Assembly: GCA_016209885.1 (NCBI GenBank)
Contig: JACQVF010000060.1
Location: forward strand, 1-64,000
Origin: Gemmatimonadota bacterium
GTDB lineage: Bacteria; Gemmatimonadota; Gemmatimonadetes; Longimicrobiales; Gaopeijiaceae
Reading direction: 5' to 3'
DNA length: 64,000 nt
Shown: one piece after another, positions 62,074 through 64,000 of the stretch
Numbering within the stretch: position 1 is the stretch's first letter
Layout of the letters: each line of letters starts with the position of its first letter
The notes under the pieces: model-generated
What the model was told of the DNA's origin: nothing
Seen by the model: only the letters and a program-made list of their open reading frames with translations
Databases searched by the model: none
Position numbers and translations under genes: made by a program

Positions 62074-63732
62074 CTATGCGGTCCCCGACGAGCTGAACGG
62101 CAGGCGGCGCCGTGCCGCGAGCGCCACGATCGCGGGAAGCAGCGCAAACCCCATGACCACCACGCCGGAGACCCGGTAGGCAGCGGTCCCTGAAGCCAGC
62201 AGCGGCATCCCCAGGAGCACGGCATCCACTACGTAATGCGCGGCGATGCACGTCACGAGGCCGAGACGGAGAAAGGCAAGCCCGAAGACGAGCCCGCCAA
62301 TTGTCAGCTCGATCCCCCGCAGGTAGACGGGAAACACCGGGTAGGTAGAGTGAGCAAACGCCCAGATCACGGCCGGAATCAGGAGGGCGACGAGCGTGGA
62401 CTTCAGATAGCGCTTGACCAGCGAGATCCCGAAGAGCCGGTAGATGGCTTCCTCGGAGATCGCCGCCACCAGACCGATGGTCAGCGGCGTCAGGAAGGGA
62501 AGGTAGAGGTTGAAGATCTCCGAGTAGGGACCCTCCGCTGGAAGCCAGGCCCCCACGAACCGCTGCGCCACAACGTAGAACACGGTCAGGTACCCGAGAA
62601 ACGCGAAGCCCAAACCGTAGCCGCGCAGGCTGGCCGCGCCGACCGCCGCATCGCGAAGGCGGCCGGACATCAGCGTGGAAAAAGCCGCCAGGCTCTGTGG
62701 GAGTATCTCGCGGCACAGGGACTCGCCGGACGCCGTGCCCAGGAGGACAAACACACCGTACGCCACCGCGAGGAGCAGTGCGCCGCCCACGGCGACGCCC
62801 ACATACGCGGACCACGCCAGCGCGGTCGGATAGCTGAACTCGAGGACGGGCCAGGCCGTGGCCTGCTGCGCCAGCAGGAGCAGGGACACGAACAGCGCCA
62901 GCGCAACGGCGGGGCGCCAGCGCACGCCGTCGGCCCGGGACCGGGCGATGCCCAGGCCCATGGCGACGACCGCCAGCGCCACCGTCAGCACGAGCGTGAC
63001 CACCGCGAGCGCGAGGCCCACGCTCGTGGTGCGCTCCATCTCGCGGCGGAACTCCTCCGGCACCTTGAGGAAATGCTCGTACTCGCCGATCTGGTCGCCC
63101 AAAACCTGCACTGTCAGGCGGACCGCGCCGGTCCCTGCCTCCGGATCGGTCCTCTTCCACTCGATCGCGGAGCCCCCCTTCTCCCAGGTGAAGCGGTGAT
63201 CCGTGCGGTTCTCGCGCCTCTGCGTGGACGCCTCCACACGCTCCCAGCGCGGCAGGTCCAAGCCTCGCTCCCGGAGCAGCGCCTCTGCGAGAACCAGTGC
63301 GGAATCCTGTGGCAGGTTCGCGCCCGCGGCGGCGTCGTCCACCAGGTGATGGTACTCGACGACCGTCCCGTCCAGGCCGACCTCCACCCGCCACTCCTCT
63401 TTCTCGAGCGGGCGGAACCAGCGGAAGCGCCAGCTCCACACCGGCACTTCCTCCCGCGCCCAGCGGCTCGCGTCTTCCAGTCCGAGGGTGCGCTGCAAGA
63501 ACACGAGCGCGAGCGTCGATCCTCCGTATGCGGAGGCCTCGCGAAAGCCCTCCAGGTGCGTGCCGCGCTCCTCGAGGAACGCGACGGCCCGCACCCTCGC
63601 CTCGTCTCGCGTCACCCGCAGCGGCACGGATGCCTGCGGAAAGGCGTGATCGTAGAGCGCCAGGAAGGCGGAGAGACCGACGGCCCCGGCGAGGGCGAGG
63701 AGGAGGTCACTCCGGCGGAGAAAGGCTGCCAT
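62074..63732 (-). CDS. CPBP-family intramembrane metalloprotease
   Basis: The 552-residue protein has one N-terminal helix (LLLALAGAVGLSAFLALY). A soluble domain of about 200 residues follows (about 35-235, with ALVFLQRTLGLEDASRWARE). The C-terminal half is polytopic, with the CPBP/Rce1 motifs EEAIYRLFGISL (Glu-Glu, about residue 430), FAHSTYPVFPVY (His) and AHYVVDAVL (His/Asp). The proteolytic residues are intact. The soluble domain before the protease is unusual for short CPBP proteins but seen in larger forms. GGAGG precedes the ATG. Confidence 0.88.
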   Translation of the reverse strand: MAAFLRRSDLLLALAGAVGLSAFLALYDHAFPQASVPLRVTRDEARVRAVAFLEERGTHLEGFREASAYGGSTLALVFLQRTLGLEDASRWAREEVPVWSWRFRWFRPLEKEEWRVEVGLDGTVVEYHHLVDDAAAGANLPQDSALVLAEALLRERGLDLPRWERVEASTQRRENRTDHRFTWEKGGSAIEWKRTDPEAGTGAVRLTVQVLGDQIGEYEHFLKVPEEFRREMERTTSVGLALAVVTLVLTVALAVVAMGLGIARSRADGVRWRPAVALALFVSLLLLAQQATAWPVLEFSYPTALAWSAYVGVAVGGALLLAVAYGVFVLLGTASGESLCREILPQSLAAFSTLMSGRLRDAAVGAASLRGYGLGFAFLGYLTVFYVVAQRFVGAWLPAEGPYSEIFNLYLPFLTPLTIGLVAAISEEAIYRLFGISLVKRYLKSTLVALLIPAVIWAFAHSTYPVFPVYLRGIELTIGGLVFGLAFLRLGLVTCIAAHYVVDAVLLGMPLLASGTAAYRVSGVVVMGFALLPAIVALAARRRLPFSSSGTA

Positions 63733-64000
63733 CGATGGCCTCCGCGCGTCGCGTCATTGCGTCATCATGGGTCACGACCTGAGCTCCGGCGTTGCTCGCG
63801 GCCTCCGCTCCCAGCCGGTGACCGCCGGAGCGCGTGACGAAACCTGGCAGCGGCCCGCGCGTTCGCCAAGGGAGGCGTCGGGGCGAGGAGGGAGCTTGGC
63901 CGCGCCGAACCGCGACTGGGGGAGGTTCAGCCCCGCCCCGTACCAAGGCAGGACCTGTACGCTGAACGAGCACCGAGAGCGTGGGCCGCCGCATGCATCC
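63733..64000. other. Right edge, no supportable gene
   Basis: These 268 bp carry only GC-driven open frames, among them one on the minus strand at 63707-63994 (start MRRPTLSVLVQRTGPALV) that is Arg/Pro-rich and overlaps the protease gene. No domain, ribosome-binding site or signal peptide supports it. Confidence 0.4.

Noticed and set aside
63707-63994. Minus-strand ORF at the right edge beginning like a glycosyltransferase (TLSVLV)
   Set aside because: The resemblance ends after a few residues. The rest is Arg/Pro-rich and overlaps the CPBP gene.

Overview
The window is GC-rich, very densely packed bacterial chromosome. No rRNA, tRNA, CRISPR array or insertion sequence was recognised. Gene content indicates a didermic (Gram-negative type) organism. 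It has several lipoproteins with lipoboxes, a predicted outer-membrane beta-barrel, a meso-diaminopimelate type MurE, a full dcw cell-wall/division cluster, and PQQ-type and Tat-exported enzymes. The style (high GC, 4-base ATGA/GTGA overlaps, Gemmatimonas-like lipoproteins) would suit Gemmatimonadota or a similar environmental phylum. That assignment is inference from gene content only.

Layout. 1-10.2 kb (minus strand): a cut-off lipoprotein gene at the edge, then a chain of overlapping genes alr > cdd > lipoprotein > beta-barrel protein > mtaB > miaB > lapA-like > comEC. 10.3-14 kb: mazG (plus) faces a 2-hydroxyacid dehydrogenase gene and asnS (minus), with a 205-bp long-palindrome element filling the gap between the convergent stops. 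14-15.9 kb: a PQQ-propeller lipoprotein and a small exported protein (plus). 16-21 kb (minus): a VWA-like membrane protein, ftsY and recG.

21.1-39.97 kb (minus) is a single long division/peptidoglycan unit: mraZ, rsmH, ftsL, ftsI, murE, murF, mraY, a small unknown ORF, murD, ftsW, murG, murC, murB, ftsQ, ftsA, ftsZ and an M23 endopeptidase. It starts at a sigma70-like promoter followed by four GTGG boxes spaced exactly 10 bp apart, a predicted MraZ operator. It ends at a clear intrinsic terminator. Together these genes make UDP-MurNAc-pentapeptide, lipids I and II, and the divisome. A TPR protein gene lies upstream.

42-64 kb is more accessory. It holds msrP, a thioesterase, a truncated glycine-oxidase-like fragment, and a three-gene set made of an RLAN-domain protein, a RimK-like ATP-grasp ligase and a GNAT + C39-like peptidase fusion. 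The last is the best candidate for a poorly described peptide-making or peptide-modifying system. Next come a sugar dehydrogenase, mobB/mobA, a glycerophosphodiesterase, a HmuY-like protein, a CoA-transferase, a cupin and an OsmC protein. After these are a frameshifted ABC ATPase, a frameshifted small membrane protein, a full-length Lhr helicase, a CBS-domain protein and a CPBP intramembrane protease. The two frameshifts at 55-57 kb could be real decay or base-calling errors.
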